64,000 nucleotides of DNA from Reticulitermes speratus (lineage: Eukaryota; Arthropoda; Insecta; Blattodea; Rhinotermitidae). Shown piece by piece: positions 22,560 to 35,169 of the stretch. The stretch spans positions 24,496,679 through 24,560,678 of the forward strand of contig JAJKFL010000010.1 in NCBI GenBank assembly GCA_021186555.1, written 5' to 3'. Positions within the stretch are counted from its first letter, which is position 1; each line of letters begins with the position of its first letter. The position numbers and the translations under genes are program-made. A model generated the notes under the pieces. That model did not search any database. It was not told where the DNA came from and worked only from the letters and a program-made list of their open reading frames with translations.

Positions 22560-22850
22560 TAACGAAACTTGAATTTCCTGGACGGATTTTCGAGAAATAC
22601 TGAAATATCAAATTTCATGAAAATCCGTCCAGTGGGAGCCGAGTTGTTCCATGCGGACAGACGGACAGACATGACGAAGTTAATATTCGCTTTTCGCAAT
22701 TTTGCAAACGCGCCTAGAAATGTAAAATCATCGATCATGTTACCGAAGCAAGAAAGTGTTGCGTCCGTACGGACTCGGTGTGTTGGAACTGAAACACAGA
22801 AACTGCGCACTTGCGATGTGTTAGAGGGAACTTAGTAGGCAGATTACAGA
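22560..22850. repeat. Dispersed repeat with ATTTCATGAAAATCCG motif
   Basis: Contains AAATTTCATGAAAATCCGTC followed by GCGGACAGACGGACAGAC, a well-known style of short dispersed insect repeat. Related to R-B. 22851-23033 shows nothing further. Confidence 0.5.
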
Positions 22851-23033
22851 GTAAATAAATAAGAGGACTAAATATACAAACAAGGTTGATGACACAAACA
22901 GTTTTATGGAAGCTGAAGACAATGTGTAAGCTTTTGGATAAAATGCACAGTGCAGGTATCTGCAGAATGACATTGACTTACACAAGCTCCGCGAGGAACG
23001 AGAAGTGTAGAAGTGGATGGAAAGATAGATTCA

Positions 23034-23697
23034 GGTTGTGAATTAATGAAAAGAAGTCTAAAATTCTCATTTCTTTTTGTTGTGAATTAATGAAAAGAAG
23101 TCTAAAATTCTCATTTCTTTTTGTTGTGAATTAATGAAAAGAAGTCTAAAATTCTCATTTCTTTTTGTTGTGAATTAACGAAAAGAAGTCTAAAATTCTC
23201 ATTTCTTTTTGTTGTGAATTAACGAAAAGAAGTCTAAAATTCTCATTTCTTTTTGTTGTGAATTAACGAAAAGAAGTTTAAAATTCTCATTTCTTTTTGT
23301 TGTGAATTAACGAAAAGAAGTCTAAAATTCTCATTTCTTTTTGTTGTGAATTAACGAAAAGAAGTCTAAAATTCTCATTTCTTTTTGTTGTGAATTAACG
23401 AAAAGAAGTCTAAAATTCTCATTTCTTTTTGTTGTGAATTAACGAAAAGAAGTCTAAAATTCTCATTTCTTTTTGTTGTGAATTAACGAAAAGAAGTTTA
23501 AAATTCTCATTTCTTTTTGTTGTGAATTAACGAAAAGAAGTCTAAAATTCTCATTTCTTTTTGTTGTGAATTAACGAAAAGAAGTTTAAAATTCTCATTT
23601 CTTTTTGTTGTGAATTAACGAAAAGAAGTCTAAAATTCTCATTTCTTTTTGTTGTGAATTAACGAAAAGAAGTCTAAAATTCTCATTTCTTTTTGAA
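23034..23697. repeat. 44-bp minisatellite array, 15 copies
   Basis: Unit GTTGTGAATTAACGAAAAGA then AGTCTAAAATTCTCATTTC and a T run. The first three copies have AATG where later copies have AACG. Very even, suggesting a recent expansion. Confidence 0.95.
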
Positions 23698-23940
23698 CAA
23701 GAAGAAATGAATGGCCTACAGCACTGTCTAAAGCATTATAGAGATAGCTGTTTTGGGGATGTGAGGCCGTACAGTCTGGTACAAATTTATCGACTTTTCG
23801 CAGCATTCCACTGACTCCATTTTCACGGTAGAATTTCTTATACCCTGAAGATGGAGACAGCTTGTTTTTCCGAAAAGATGTAAATCTTCCGAGTCTGCGC
23901 GGTGTGACATTGCAAAAAACAGAATTTTTCATAGTCACTC
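23698..23940 (-). mobile_element. GAAACGTC-type element fragment
   Basis: Includes CCTGAAGATGGAGACAGC and TTTTTCCGAAAAGATG at 23841-23881, a variant of the stem-loop motif. No coding signal. Confidence 0.45.
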
Positions 23941-24271
23941 TAATGGGGCTCTCAAATTTCGCGTACGTGTGTTGTATCCACGTGTGCTTGAAAGTCTCAT
24001 TTGTTGATAGGATATGATATGACAGGTCTCATAGTTCTTCGGCTTCTGTGATGCCCAATCATAGCACTCTGACCTTGAGAAGCTGCTAGTTTCACTGTTC
24101 TTCAGAATATTGCCTGCCTTTAAGGCAGTGTTCCATCAATCCCGGCCGCCAGGTCGCCCTGGAGACTAAATTTTGTACTGTGGGGCCTAATTTGTGGGTC
24201 CTGAGTATGGATCTTGCATCGTGTCACCCTTCTGACGCCTAGAATTTTGAGGCGGATTCCAGATTTCTAGG
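23941..24271. other. Intergenic sequence, nothing recognised
   Basis: No feature seen. Confidence 0.4.
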
Positions 24272-24525
24272 TAGGCCGCGATAGCTCAGTCGGTATAGCG
24301 ACTCGCTACGAGCTGGACAGCCCGGGGATCGAATCCCGGTGGGGGCAAATTTTCCGCACTCGTCCAGACCGGTGCTGTGATCCACCCAGCCTCCTACACA
24401 ATGGGTACCGGGTATCTTTCCTGGGGGTAAAGCGGCCGGGGCGTGGAGTTGACCACCCACCCTCATCTAGTGCCAGGGTTAAAGAAAGAGTAGAGCTCTA
24501 CTCCGTACCTGTTCGTTCATGGCCT
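24272..24525 (+). mobile_element. SINE-2 copy, best preserved head
   Basis: Head GCGATAGCTCAGTCGGTATA with T-arm box GGGGATCGAATCCCGGTG, then GTCCAGACCGGTGCTGTGAT, GGGGTAAAGCGGCCGGGGCG and AGTTGACCACCCACCCTCAT. The tRNA-like part is 73 bases long. This is the reference for the family in this window. Confidence 0.85.
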
Positions 24526-24619
24526 GTTCTAGGGTGAACTATATTTCTTTTACCTAGTTTTCTAGAACATTTGTGCTCTGCCATGAAGCAATTCTAAAAT
24601 GGCGATATTTGAGGTTATC

Positions 24620-24760
24620 ACAGGAATGCTGCTGAAGATTCAAGTCTTCTGGGATGAGACGCCGTGTCGTTGGGTGAGTGGATACCGACGTTTCGAAAGA
24701 AAGTGGTGCCTTCTTCACTGTACCTTTTAACCCCTAAGATGGATGCACTACCTTCATTCC
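24620..24760. mobile_element. GAAACGTC-type element fragment
   Basis: Contains CTTCTGGGATGAGACGCCGT, TACCGACGTTTCGAAAG and TTCTTCACTGTACC in the family order. Confidence 0.55.
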
Positions 24761-24879
24761 AAATGTTGGCAGCTATCGACAGAGCGTCATACCCCCAAAA
24801 CATGAGACCAAAATTCAAAGTCTCACTGTCATATTCGAAAAATCCCGCCACTGGGCCCCAGTCACTAAAATTTCTAATG

Positions 24880-25320
24880 TATTTCACATATCCCTCATGC
24901 GTGCTATACGGCTTGCTAATCCCTTGCTCTTTGATTTGATTACCCTAATAATATTTGGTGGGGGCACGCGGTGGCGCAGTTGGTTGAGGCAGTGCGCTAC
25001 AAGCCGGAAGGACGCGGGTTCGATTCCCGATGGTGTCATTGTTCGCACTATGGTCCTGGGGTCGACTCAGCCTCTAACAGAAATGAGTACCAGGAATATT
25101 TCTTGCGGGTAAAGGCGGCCGGTGCGTAGGGCTGACAATCTTACCACCTTCATGTGCCGATTGTCTATAAATCTGAGAGCCTCAACCTCCTGGAACCCTA
25201 AGGGTCTGTCCAGGTCTGTAATGGCATTGCTTTTTTATAATACTTGGTGAGCTGTACAAATTATGAAGCTCCTCATTATGCAGTTTTCTCCAGTTTCATC
25301 TTACCTTTGTCTTAGCTGCC
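24880..25320 (-). mobile_element. LINE-A remnant split by SINE-3
   Basis: 24890-24960 reads on the minus strand as a decayed WAGHVARMG region (IARMRD recognisable). 25250-25320 keeps the LHNEEL-type region, with stops. SINE-3 sits between. Confidence 0.5.
24961..25235 (+). mobile_element. SINE-3 copy with target site duplication
   Basis: Head GTGGCGCAGTTGGTTGAGGC with box GCGGGTTCGATTCCCGATGG, body CCTGGGGTCGACTCAGCCTC and tail CTGTCCAGGTCTGTAATGGC followed by a T run. It is flanked by TAATATTTGGTG (24949-24960) and TAATACTTGGTG (25238-25249), a 12-bp duplication with one mismatch. Retrotransposition into LINE-A is therefore visible. Confidence 0.85.
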
Positions 25321-25361
25321 AATTCGAGATGGGACTCTCGGAACACGGAACAGGTGCTGGT

Positions 25362-25728
25362 CTTTGTGTTGTCTGATTAACACAATTTGTGTTGTCTGAT
25401 TAACACGATTTGTGTTGTCTGATTAACACGATTTGTGTTGTCTGATTAACACGATTTGTGTTGTCTGATTAACACTATTTGTGTCTGATTTACACGATTT
25501 GTGTTGTCTGATTAAAACTATTTGTGTTGTCTGATTAAAACTATTTGTGTTGTCTGATTAACACGATATGTATTGTCTGATTAACACGATTTGTGTTGTC
25601 TGAGTAACACAATTTGTGTTGTCTGATTAACACAATTTGTGTTGTCTGATTAATACAATTTGTGTTGTCTGATTAACATAATTTGTGTTGTCTGATTAAC
25701 ACAATTTGTGTTGTCTGATTAACATAAC
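25362..25728. repeat. 23-bp minisatellite array, about 16 copies
   Basis: Unit TTTGTGTTGTCTGATTAACA plus CGA, with CAA and AAACTA variants and one unit shortened to TTTGTGTCTGATT near 25481. Confidence 0.9.
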
Positions 25729-25990
25729 TCAGATCTACGCTCTTTCCGGATTTCGCGCTGCGTAGAATGAGTTTCCTTCCTGCGTAAAATCCCAAAGGAG
25801 CGCAGATCACACGCATTGCTACCCTGCCGTACTTTCCAGAAACTACGGTATAGGCTGGCTTTCTTTCCTACTCGGACTCTTGACCCGCGAGGATGGGACC
25901 GAAACTTTGTCCCGAAACGTCGGTAAACAATTACTACACAACGCCGCATAATACCCCAGAAGACCGCAGATTTCACCAACATCGCGACGG
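25729..25990 (-). mobile_element. GAAACGTC-type element fragment
   Basis: Has GGATGGGACCGAAACTTTGT, then CCCGAAACGTCGGTAA and CGCCGCATAATACCCCAGAA, the family's stem-loop and terminal box. It lies between two minisatellites. Confidence 0.6.
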
Positions 25991-25998
25991 AAGCCTGA

Positions 25999-26783
25999 AA
26001 TAAAGCATAAGACTACTCAGTTGCATAAAGCGTAAGACTACTCAGTTGCATAAAGCATAAGACTACTCAGTTGCATAAAGCATAAGACTACTCAGTTGCA
26101 TAAAGCATAAGACTACTCAGTTGCATAAAACATAAGACTACTCAGTTGCATAAAGCATAAGACTACTCAGTTGCATAAAGCATAAGACTACTCAGTTGCA
26201 TAAAGCATAAGACTACTCAGTTGCATAAAGCATAAGACTACTCAGTTGCATAAAGCATAAGACTACTCAGTTGCATAAAGCATAAGTCTACTCAGTTGCA
26301 TAAAGCATAAGATTACTCAGTTGCATAAAGCATAAGACTACTCAGTTGCATAAAGCGTAAGACTACTCAGTTGCATAAAGCATAAGACTACTCAGTTGCA
26401 TAAAGCATAAGACTACTCAGTTGCATAAAGCATAAGACTACTCAGTTGCATAAAGCATAAGACTACTCAGTTGCATAAAGCATAAGACTACTCAGTTGCA
26501 TAAAGCATAAGACTACTCAGTTGCAGAAAGCATAAGACTACTCAGTTGCATAAAGCATAAGACTACTCAGTTGCATAAAGCATAAGACTACTCAGTTGCA
26601 TAAAGCATAAGACTACTCAGTTGCATAAAGCATAAGACTACTCAGTTGCATAAAGCATAAGACTACTCAGTTGCATAAAGCATAAGACTACTCAGTTGCA
26701 TAAAGCATAAGACTACTCAGTTGCATAAAGCATAAGACTACTCAGTTGCATAAAGCATAAGACTACTCAGTTGCATAAAGTCA
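25999..26783. repeat. 25-bp minisatellite array, about 31 copies
   Basis: Unit TAAAGCATAAGACTACTCAG plus TTGCA, nearly invariant. Rare variants are AGCGTAAG, GTCTA, GATTA and CAGAAAG. Confidence 0.95.
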
Positions 26784-27875
26784 GGGTTGACAATCAGAAG
26801 GCCAATGGCTCCTACACTTGATAAGGTGTCCGGGCGCCAGTTACGTCACAGGCGTCACTTGCATTAAAGCCACTGGTTGGAATATAGAATTATGTACATT
26901 CAGAACGTAAATGCTCAAGTTCAAAGGTCGCTCTGTGCTTGTTTAAGTCAGTCACCAAGTTCCGTTCACACTCATCGGATATGTTAACAGAAGCAAAGTA
27001 TTGTTTTAATAAACAGCGTGTGGCTTGTGAAATGTTTCGTGGCAGAAAACACGCAGATATATTGTGACGGTTTGCATGTTTAGTGTCTATTTACCATTAG
27101 TCGTCCTCGAAAACTGTCAGTACCTTTCCACCAGTATTTCATACTCATCTTCATCTTATATACTACTCTTATCAGAAGGACAAGCGGGCGAAACTTGAGC
27201 GCCTTGAAACAAATATTCTTTCGAAAACTGGGGAGTATTTAATAGGAAGTTGGTATTATATTTCGTCCGTTTTCAAAGAGCTAAATACATTACAAACAAA
27301 CATGTATTTTTATTAATAAAAAGCCAAGTTTTATTTTGATATGCAAAACGTGTCTGATATTGCAGAGGTCTACAGGGTCCAGGAGGCTCGGGTGGGGTCA
27401 CAGGGCGCAAGGTCGTGACGTGATAAACAGTTTATCACTCTGTCACGTGATAAGAGGTAGAGGTTGTTGTAACGCAGTAGTGATACGTGATGGTGTGTGC
27501 ACTGTCACATGCCATCTTCTGGCGCTGTTGGCTACTGATGTCTCACGAGCTTTGGCAGCAGTGCGAGCTGGTTCACCAGCGAGCCCGTTCTGGGCGGAGG
27601 CCATTTTATCTTTATCAGGGGTCTCAAAACACCCGACCCACCACTTTAGTTTATATGACCTGCTACTGATCGTATTTCAGGTCAAGAAAGTGGCCCAGCT
27701 CTCTGCTGAAGGATAAATTTATATAAAATGTTTTTCATCAAGGGCCAAAAGGCTTAAAATGTTTGCTACAATCGGATGCTTATGTACAGCATACGTCAGC
27801 GGTGACAATAGGGCAATAACTTTTTAAATTTCGTAGTTATAAGACAGTACATTGTTCGTAATACTGGAAATAGTG
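26784..27875. other. Intergenic sequence with an EHWW element scrap
   Basis: 27116-27190 matches the right end of the 91-bp element (CTGTCAGTACCTTTCCACCA, CATACTCATCTTCATC). The 126-codon plus-strand frame at 27336-27716 has no recognisable domain, and I do not call it a gene. Confidence 0.45.
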
Positions 27876-29338
27876 TTAGTTGCGCCCTTCGTAGTGTTAG
27901 TTGCGCCCTTCGTTGTGTTAGTTGCTCCCTTCGTAGTGTTAGTTGCGCCCTTCGTTGTGTTAGTTGCTCCCTTCGTAGTGTTAGTTGCGCCCTTCGTAGT
28001 GTTACTTTGCGCCCTTCGCAGTGTTACTTTGCGCCCTTCGTAGTGTTAGTTGCTCCCTTCGTAGTGTTACTTTGCGCCGTTCGTAGTGTTACTTTGCGCC
28101 GTTCGTAGTGTTAGTTTGCGCCCTTCGTAGTGTTAGTTGCTCCCTTCGCAGTGTTACTTTGCGCCGTTCGTAGTGTTAGTTTGCGCCCTTCGTAGTGTTA
28201 GTTGCTCCCTTCGCAGTGTTACTTTGCGCCCTTCGTAGTGTTAGTTGCGCCCTTCGTAGTGTTACTTTGCGCCCTTCGTAGTGTTACTTTGCGCCTTTCG
28301 TAGTGTTACTTTACGCCCTTCGTAGTGTTAGTTGCGCCCTTCGTAGTGTTACTTTGCGCCCTTCGTAGTGTTACTTTGCGCCCTTCGTAGTGTTACTTTA
28401 CGCCCTTCGTAGTGTTAGTTGCTCCCTTCGTAGTGTTAGTTACGCCCTTCGTAGTGTCAGTTGCGCCCTTCGTAGTGTTAGTTACGCCCTTCGTAGTGTC
28501 AGTTGCGCCCTTCGTAGTGTTAGTTGTTCCCTTCGTAGTGTTAGTTTGCGCCCTTCGTAGTGTTAGTTGCGCCCTTCGTTGTGTTAGTTGCGCCCTTCGT
28601 AGTGTTAGTTACGCCCTTCGTAGTGTTAGTTACGCCCTTCTTAGTGTCAGTTGCGCCCTTCGTAGTGTCAGTTGCGCCCTTCTTAGTGTCAGTTGCTCCC
28701 TTCGTAGTGTTAGTTTCGCCCTTCATAGTGTTAGTTGCTCCCTTCGTAGTGTTAGTTGCGCCCTTCGTAGTGTTACTTTGCGCCCTTCGTAGTGTTAGTT
28801 TGCGCCCTTCGTAGTGTTAGTTGCTCCCTTCGTAGTGTTAGTTGCGCCCTTCGTAGTGTTAGTTGCGCCCTTCATAATGTTACTTGCGCCCTTCATAGTG
28901 TTACTTGCGCCCTTCGTAGTGTCACTTGCGCCCTTCGTAGTTTTAGTTTGCGCCCTTCGTAGTGTTAGTTGCGCCCTTCGTAGTGTTAGTTGCGCCAATC
29001 GTATTGTTAGTTGCGCCCTTCGTAGTGTTAGTTGCGCCCTTCGTAGTGTTAGTTGCTCCCTTCGTAGTGTTAGTTGCGCTCTTCGTAGTGTTAGTTGCTC
29101 CCTTCGTAGTGTTAGTTTGCGCCCTTCGTAGTGTTAGTTGCGCCCTTCGTGGTGTTAGTTACGCCCTTCGTAGTGTTAGTTGCGCCCTTCTTAGTGTCAG
29201 TTGCGCCCTTCGTAGTGTCAGTTGCGCCCTTCTTAGTGTCAGTTGCGCCCTACTTACTGTCAGTTGCGCCCTTCATAGTGTCAGTTGCGCCCTTCATAGT
29301 GTTAGTTGCGCCCTTCGTAGTGTTAGTTGCGCCCGTAA
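27876..29338. repeat. 21/22-bp minisatellite array, about 68 copies
   Basis: Unit TTAGTTGCGCCCTTCGTAGT plus G, with a 22-bp variant (TTTGCG). The 21-bp form encodes LVAPFVV repeats in one frame while each 22-bp unit shifts the frame, so all frames look partly open. A local duplication is visible between 28590-28700 and 29140-29240, where runs of CTTAGTGTCAG units recur. Confidence 0.95.
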
Positions 29339-30005
29339 TTGTAATGGATAATGCGAGTGCTTAACCATTTTTTGCTCAAAATACTGTGCTGCATAATTTA
29401 AAAATTATTCGTTTTGCTCACCCACTACTTGAGTTTGAGGGCCCTGGAGAACTGGCTTTGGAAGAGGCTATGGTCCCGTCGTAAGACAGACTGCGCAACG
29501 AATGAATGTTCTTGCAGAATTTTTTAAACTTGGTGTTGTGTTAATTGAACGAGTTTTGAAGTACCTGAGGCACTGAGCGTGATTACTGATGTGTCAGGCG
29601 TTGTGACTCCTTCAAGTCTGGTATCGCGTTATATTTCGGGGATCGCACAGCCTCGACCTTGAGGGTACGACATGAAGGCCGTGGTGCCTTTCGAAACGTC
29701 CATGTTAACCTTCATCTTCCGGCCTCTAAGTCCCAATGCAGCTGCTGACAGCCGGAGTTAGTTTCATTTTAAATGCCCATCGCTCACCTCAGTGGAACAG
29801 TGTTTTCTCTCCCTCACGTTTGACCAATGTAGACTAAACTAACAGCATAGGCAGCTTTATGGACAGCTCACTTAGCATCATTAAATGTGTTTGAGCGGAA
29901 GGAAAACCGCAAATACCGCAGCGATGGGTTTGGAAGGGGGGGGGGGGAGTGACTTAATGTCATAATTAGTAAACGTTTTAAAATTTCACGTAAGTAATTA
30001 TGAGC
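29339..30005. other. Mixed scraps: LINE-B tail and GAAACGTC motif
   Basis: 29455-29505 resembles the LINE-B 3' end (TTTGGAAGAGGCTATGG, CGTCGTAAGACAGACTGC). 29690-29700 has TTTCGAAACGTCC. A run of G lies at 29935-29948. Otherwise nothing. Confidence 0.45.
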
Positions 30006-30106
30006 GTGCCGATCGCAGTGGCCGTGCCGTCTAAGGGGTGGGTCTGCGGCTCCTTGCTTGCTGTGATTACGGATTCGAATCCCGCAGGGGCATGGATGTC
30101 TGTGTC
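30006..30106 (+). mobile_element. SINE-1 head fragment
   Basis: GCAGTGGCCGTGCCGTCTAA and GGATTCGAATCCCGCAGGGG are clear. The copy stops just after the CATGGATGTCTGTG block and is replaced by a hairpin. Confidence 0.7.
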
Positions 30107-30111
30107 TTGTG

Positions 30112-30172
30112 TTTCGATCCCCAAGGGATCATCATCATTCCCTGATGATAATCCCTTGGGGATCGAAACATG
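30112..30172. other. Hairpin, about 24-bp arms
   Basis: CGATCCCCAAGGGAT pairs with ATCCCTTGGGGATCG, and ATCATCA with TGATGAT just inside, one mismatch overall and about five loop bases. It is followed by GAAACATG. The layout resembles the hairpin at 55990-56031, which is followed by GAAACGTC. Confidence 0.8.
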
Positions 30173-30264
30173 TAGGAATACTTTATGTGGTATTGTAATA
30201 TAAATATCTAACAAACAATATAGTGCATTTTGTTGGTTGAAGGTTGTGAATTAGTTATCGACAG

Positions 30265-31888
30265 TGAAAGGTGTGAACAGTATACAGTGCACGGTTGTGA
30301 ACAATATACAGTGCACGTGTGTGAACAATATACAGTGCACGGTGTGAACAATATACAGTGCAGGGTGTGTGAACAATATACAGTGCACGGTGTGAACAAT
30401 ATACAGTGCAAGGTGTGAACAATATACAGTGCACGGTGTGAACAATATACAGTGCACGGTGTGAACAATATACAGTGCACGGTTTGGTGAACTGAGTATA
30501 CAGTGCACGGTGTGAACAGTATACAGTGCACGGTGTGAACAATATACAGTGCACGGTGTGAACAATATACAGTGCACGGTGTGAACAATATACAGTGCAC
30601 GGTGTGAACAATATACAGTGCACGGTTGTGAACAATATACAGTGCACGGTGTGAACAATATACAGTGCACGGTGTGTGAACAATATACAGTGCACGGTGT
30701 GTGAACAATATACAGTGCACGGTTGTGAACAATATACAGTGCACGGTGTGAACAATATACAGTGCACGGTGTGAACAATATACAGTGCACGGTGTGAACA
30801 ATATACAGTGCACGGGTGTGAACAATATACAGTGCACGGTGTGAACAATATACAGTGCAGGGTTGTGAACAATATACAGTGCAGGTGTGAACAATATACA
30901 GTGCACGGTGTGTGAACAATATACAGTGCACGGTGTGAACATATACAGTGCACGGTGTGAACAATATACAGTGCACGGTTGTGAACATATACAGTGCACG
31001 GTGTGAACAGTATACAGTGCACGGTGTGAACAGTATACAGTGCACGGTGTGTGAACAATATACAGTGCACGGTGTGAACAATATACAGTGCACGGTGTGA
31101 ACAATATACAGTGCACGGTGTGAACAATATACAGTGCACGGTGTGAACAATATACAGTGCACGGTTGTGAACAATATACAGTGCACGGTGTGAACAATAT
31201 ACGTGCACGGTATGTGAACAATATACAGTGCACGGTGTGAACAGTATACAGTGCACGGTTGTGAACAGTATACAGTGCACGGTGTGAACAATATACAGTG
31301 CACGGTGTGAACAATATACAGTGCACGGATTGATAACAAGTATACAGTGCACGGTGTGTGAACAGTATACAGTGCACGGTGTGAACAGTATACAGTGCAC
31401 GGTGTGAACATATACAGTGCACGGTTGTGTAACATATACAGTGCACGGTACTTTGTTGAACAATATACAGTGCACGGTGTGAACAGTATACAGTGCACGG
31501 TGTGAACAGTAATACAGTGCACGGTGTGAACAGTATCAGTGCACGGTGGTGAACAGTATACAGTGCACGGTGTGGAACAATACACAGTGCACGGTGTGAA
31601 CAATATACAGTGCACGGTGGACATATCTGACGGTGAACAGTATACAGTGCACGGTGTGAACAGTATACAGTGCACGGTGTGTGAACAATATACAGTGCAC
31701 GGTGTGAACAATATACAGTGCACGGTGTGAACAGTATACAGTGCACGGTGTGAACAGTATACAGTGCACGGCGTGAATCTGATGTACAGTATACAGTGCA
31801 CGGTGTGAACAGTATACAGTGCACGGTGTGAACAATATACAGTGCACGGTGTGTGAACAATATACAGTGCACGGTGGTGAACAATATA
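30265..31888. repeat. 23/24-bp minisatellite array, about 69 copies
   Basis: Unit GTGTGAACAATATACAGTGC plus ACG, with AGTATACAG and GGTTGTG variants. Many single-base length changes break the period, so minus-strand frames of over 500 codons are by-products of a unit without stops. GTGCAC is an embedded palindrome. Confidence 0.95.
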
Positions 31889-32155
31889 AAGTTCGTAATT
31901 TCTGTTAGAGGCGACCAATGTGTTTACTCGCCCCGGGCACCAAACCCCTGTCCACTCCACTGCCTGTCATGAACATTAGCATTAGCATAGTTAGGATTCA
32001 CCTTCTGCCACTGTTTAAATATATCAGTATGTCAGTATTGCTTGTTACTAGCATAGGGCTGCAGAAATGAACGCTCGAACGGAATGTTCGGTTAATCAGC
32101 AAGTTGTGTAATAACGTGTTAACTTCTCTTAAACACTTTATAAGATGAAGTAACC
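31889..32155. other. Intergenic sequence, nothing recognised
   Basis: No feature seen. Confidence 0.4.
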
Positions 32156-32440
32156 GAGCCCGGATAGCTCAGTCAGTATAGTGACAAGGCTACGTGCTGG
32201 ATGATTCGTGTTTCGAATCCCGGCCTGGCAAGAAATATTTCTCTTCTCCAAAACACCTAGAGCAGCTCTGTGACCCACCCAGCCTCCTGTTCCATGGGTA
32301 CCGCGGTTGTTTCCAGGGGGTTAAAACGGCCGGAGCGAGATATTGATCACTCACGTCCATCTAGCCGCCAGGGTTAAAAGTGAATGGAGCTATACCTCTA
32401 CTCCCCCAATATGCCTTCATGGCGTGGACAGGGAAGCTTC
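32156..32440 (+). mobile_element. SINE-2 copy, plus strand
   Basis: Head CCCGGATAGCTCAGTCAGTA, box GTTTCGAATCCCGGCC, body CTGTGACCCACCCAGCCTCC, then AATGGAGCTATACCTCTACT and CCTTCATGGCGTGGAC. Nearly full length, ending in AT-rich sequence. Confidence 0.85.
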
Positions 32441-32764
32441 ACGTTTATAATTAATAATAATCTATAATAATAACACCGGTGTGACTTCACTCACAAACCA
32501 AGTGTTCTATAGCGTGTGTGTCGATTTGATATTAAACATTGGAACCAAAATATGTGTAAGTTATGAAACTGTGTGTCTGTGAGCGCACAGCTGTAGGCAC
32601 TGCTGTGGTCATTACAGTGTATGAGGCTGACTGAAGTGACAAGGCGAACACAGCACACAGACTGTCAATGGACGAACTGATTGGCCGCAGCATTAAGTAG
32701 TCTGGGACTATGCTGCTACACTGACTGGAAGACAAGCGTGAGGTGGTGGATGCGTTTGGTAACC

Positions 32765-34445
32765 ATTTAAGTCCCAGTGGTAACTATATGTACCACCACG
32801 TTTAACATACACAAATTCTACGTTCTGCCCACACAGCGTATTTATGTGTTTTGTGTGGATCTCAGAACAAACAGCGATTATTTCACTGTACAACATTAAC
32901 TGACTGGTTTGTATAACTGAGACGGAGTGTGTTTACTGCGCGGTACGGACTGTATTTATGTGTTTTGTGTGGATCTCAGAACAAACAGCGATTATTTCAC
33001 TGTACGGCATTAACTGACTGGTTTGTATAACTGAGACGGAGTGTGTTTACTGCGCGGTACGGACTGTATTTATGTGTTTTGTGTGGATCTCAGAACAAAC
33101 AGCGATTATTTCACTGTACAACATTAACTGACTGGTTTGTATAACTGAGACGGAGTGTGTTTACTGCGCGGTACGGACTGTATTTATGTGTTTTGTGTGG
33201 ATCTCAGAATAAACAGCGATTATTTCACTGTACAACATTAACTGACTGGTTTGTATAACTGAGACGGAGTGTGTTTACTGCGCGGTACGGACTGTATTTA
33301 TGTGTTTTGTGTGGATCTCAGAATAAACAGCGATTATTTCACTGTACAACATTAACTGACTGGTTTGTATAACTGAGACGGAGTGTGTTTACTGCGCGGT
33401 ACGGACTGTATTTATGTGTTTTGTGTGGATCTCAGAATAAACAGCGATTATTTCACTGTACAACATTAACTGACTGGTTTGTATAACTGAGACGGAGTGT
33501 GTTTACTGCGCGGTACGGACTGTATTTATGTGTTTTGTGTGGATCTCAGAATAAACAGCGATTATTTCACTGTACAACATTAACTGACTGGTTTGTATAA
33601 CTGAGACGGAGTGTGTTTACTGCGCGGTACGGACTGTATTTATGTGTTTTGTGTGGATCTCAGAATAAACAGCGATTATTTCACTGTACAACATTAACTG
33701 ACTGGTTTGTATAACTGAGACGGAGTGTGTTTACTGCGCGGTACGGACTGTATTTATGTGTTTTGTGTGGATCTCAGAACAAACAGCGATTATTTCACTG
33801 TACAACATTAACTGACTGGTTTGTATAACTGAGACGGAGTGTGTTTACTGCGCGGTACGGACTGTATTTATGTGTTTTGTGTGGATCTCAGAATAAACAG
33901 CGATTATTTCACTGTACAACATTAACTGACTGGTTTGAATAACTGAGACGGAGTGTGTTTACTGCGCGGTATGGACTGTATTTATGTGTTTTGTGTGGTT
34001 CTCAGAACAAACAACGATTATTTCACTGTACAACATTAACTGACTGGTTTGTATAACTGAGACGGAGTGTGTTTACTGCGCGGTACGGACTGTATTTATG
34101 TGTTTTGTGTGGATCTCAGAACAAACAACGATTATTTCACTGTACAACATTAACTGACTGGTTTGTATAACTGAGACGGAGTGTGTTTACTGCGCGGTAC
34201 GGACTGTATTTATGTGTTTTGTGTGGATCTCAGAACAAACAGCGATTATTTCACTGTACAACATTAACTGACTGGTTTGTATAACTGAGACGGAGTGTGT
34301 TTACTGCGCGGTACGGACTGTATTTATGTGTTTTGTGTGGATCTCAGAACAAACAGCGATTATTTCACTGTACAACATTAACTGACTGGTTTGTATAACT
34401 GAGACGGAGTGTGTTTACTGCGCGGTACGTGCTGTATCTTTATAT
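32765..34445 (+). repeat. 114-bp satellite-bearing element, locus 3 (about 14 monomers)
   Basis: Left end CCAGTGGTAACTATATGTAC and TTCTACGTTCTGCCCACACA, monomers from about 32830 to 34425, right end GTGCTGTATCTTTATATGTA. A block of about six consecutive monomers carries CAGAATAAACAGC instead of CAGAACAAACAGC, a sign of local copying. Confidence 0.9.
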
Positions 34446-35169
34446 GTAAGTTAAGTTAATCTTAGGTTAACACTGTGATCAATGTTGTGGTCTTCGGTGT
34501 GTCACAACGTGTAATTTGATAGACATTACCAAAGTAAGGGAAGAACCTGCTGTCTGTATCATCAGGTAGGAAACAGGTTGTTTTGAAACGTCGGTAGGCT
34601 ACCCTTCTACCAGTTGGCACGTTGTCACATCAAGAAGGCAATGACCTTCACAATCGCCGTCAGATCTCCAGATGTCACAGTATGTCCTTGATACAGTAAC
34701 ATCTGGCTACCCCTGTTATGTGACCAGATCGGCTATATCCGGCTGACTGCTGGGAGAAATAATTTCCGCTTCTTCGCCCCAGTTACAGCGGCCTGCTGCT
34801 TGCTCTGCGAGACACACAACATGTCTTCAGTTATTACGTTCACCAGTAGATGCCGACAGTGTCGCCGATCCACAATGCCACGGCACCATAAACAAAGCTC
34901 ATAAATTAATTCTGATATGGAATGATGACCTTTTGGGAGAGAGGGGTTACACCGCATTGTGAAATCAGAAGATCATACTGCGTCCTTCTTCAGGGTGATG
35001 AATTTAGTTCAGGCGGATGCTGAAGTCGGGAGAAGGACTGTGTTGGTTACGTTGGCTCCGTACAGCCTTACCCCGCCTTGACCCTTTCGTAGCTCTGGTT
35101 GGCCGACATTCCCTCGAACTCTCTATAAAGAAATGGACGACTTAATCGTTGAAGATGAAGCCACTAGGT
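34446..35169. other. Intergenic sequence with a GAAACGTC motif
   Basis: TTTTGAAACGTCGGTAGGCT at 34572-34591 marks a decayed copy of the GAAACGTC element. Nothing else recognised. Confidence 0.4.

Noticed and set aside
23034..26783. CRISPR-like evenly spaced repeats
   Set aside because: Units follow each other without unique spacers, and the context is eukaryotic.
27336..27716. 126-codon plus-strand frame
   Set aside because: No recognisable domain, no splice or promoter context, and composition like the surrounding non-coding DNA.
30208..31960. Minus-strand open frames of 400-570 codons
   Set aside because: They are the 23-bp array. The unit has no stop on that strand in any frame, so length changes do not close the frame.
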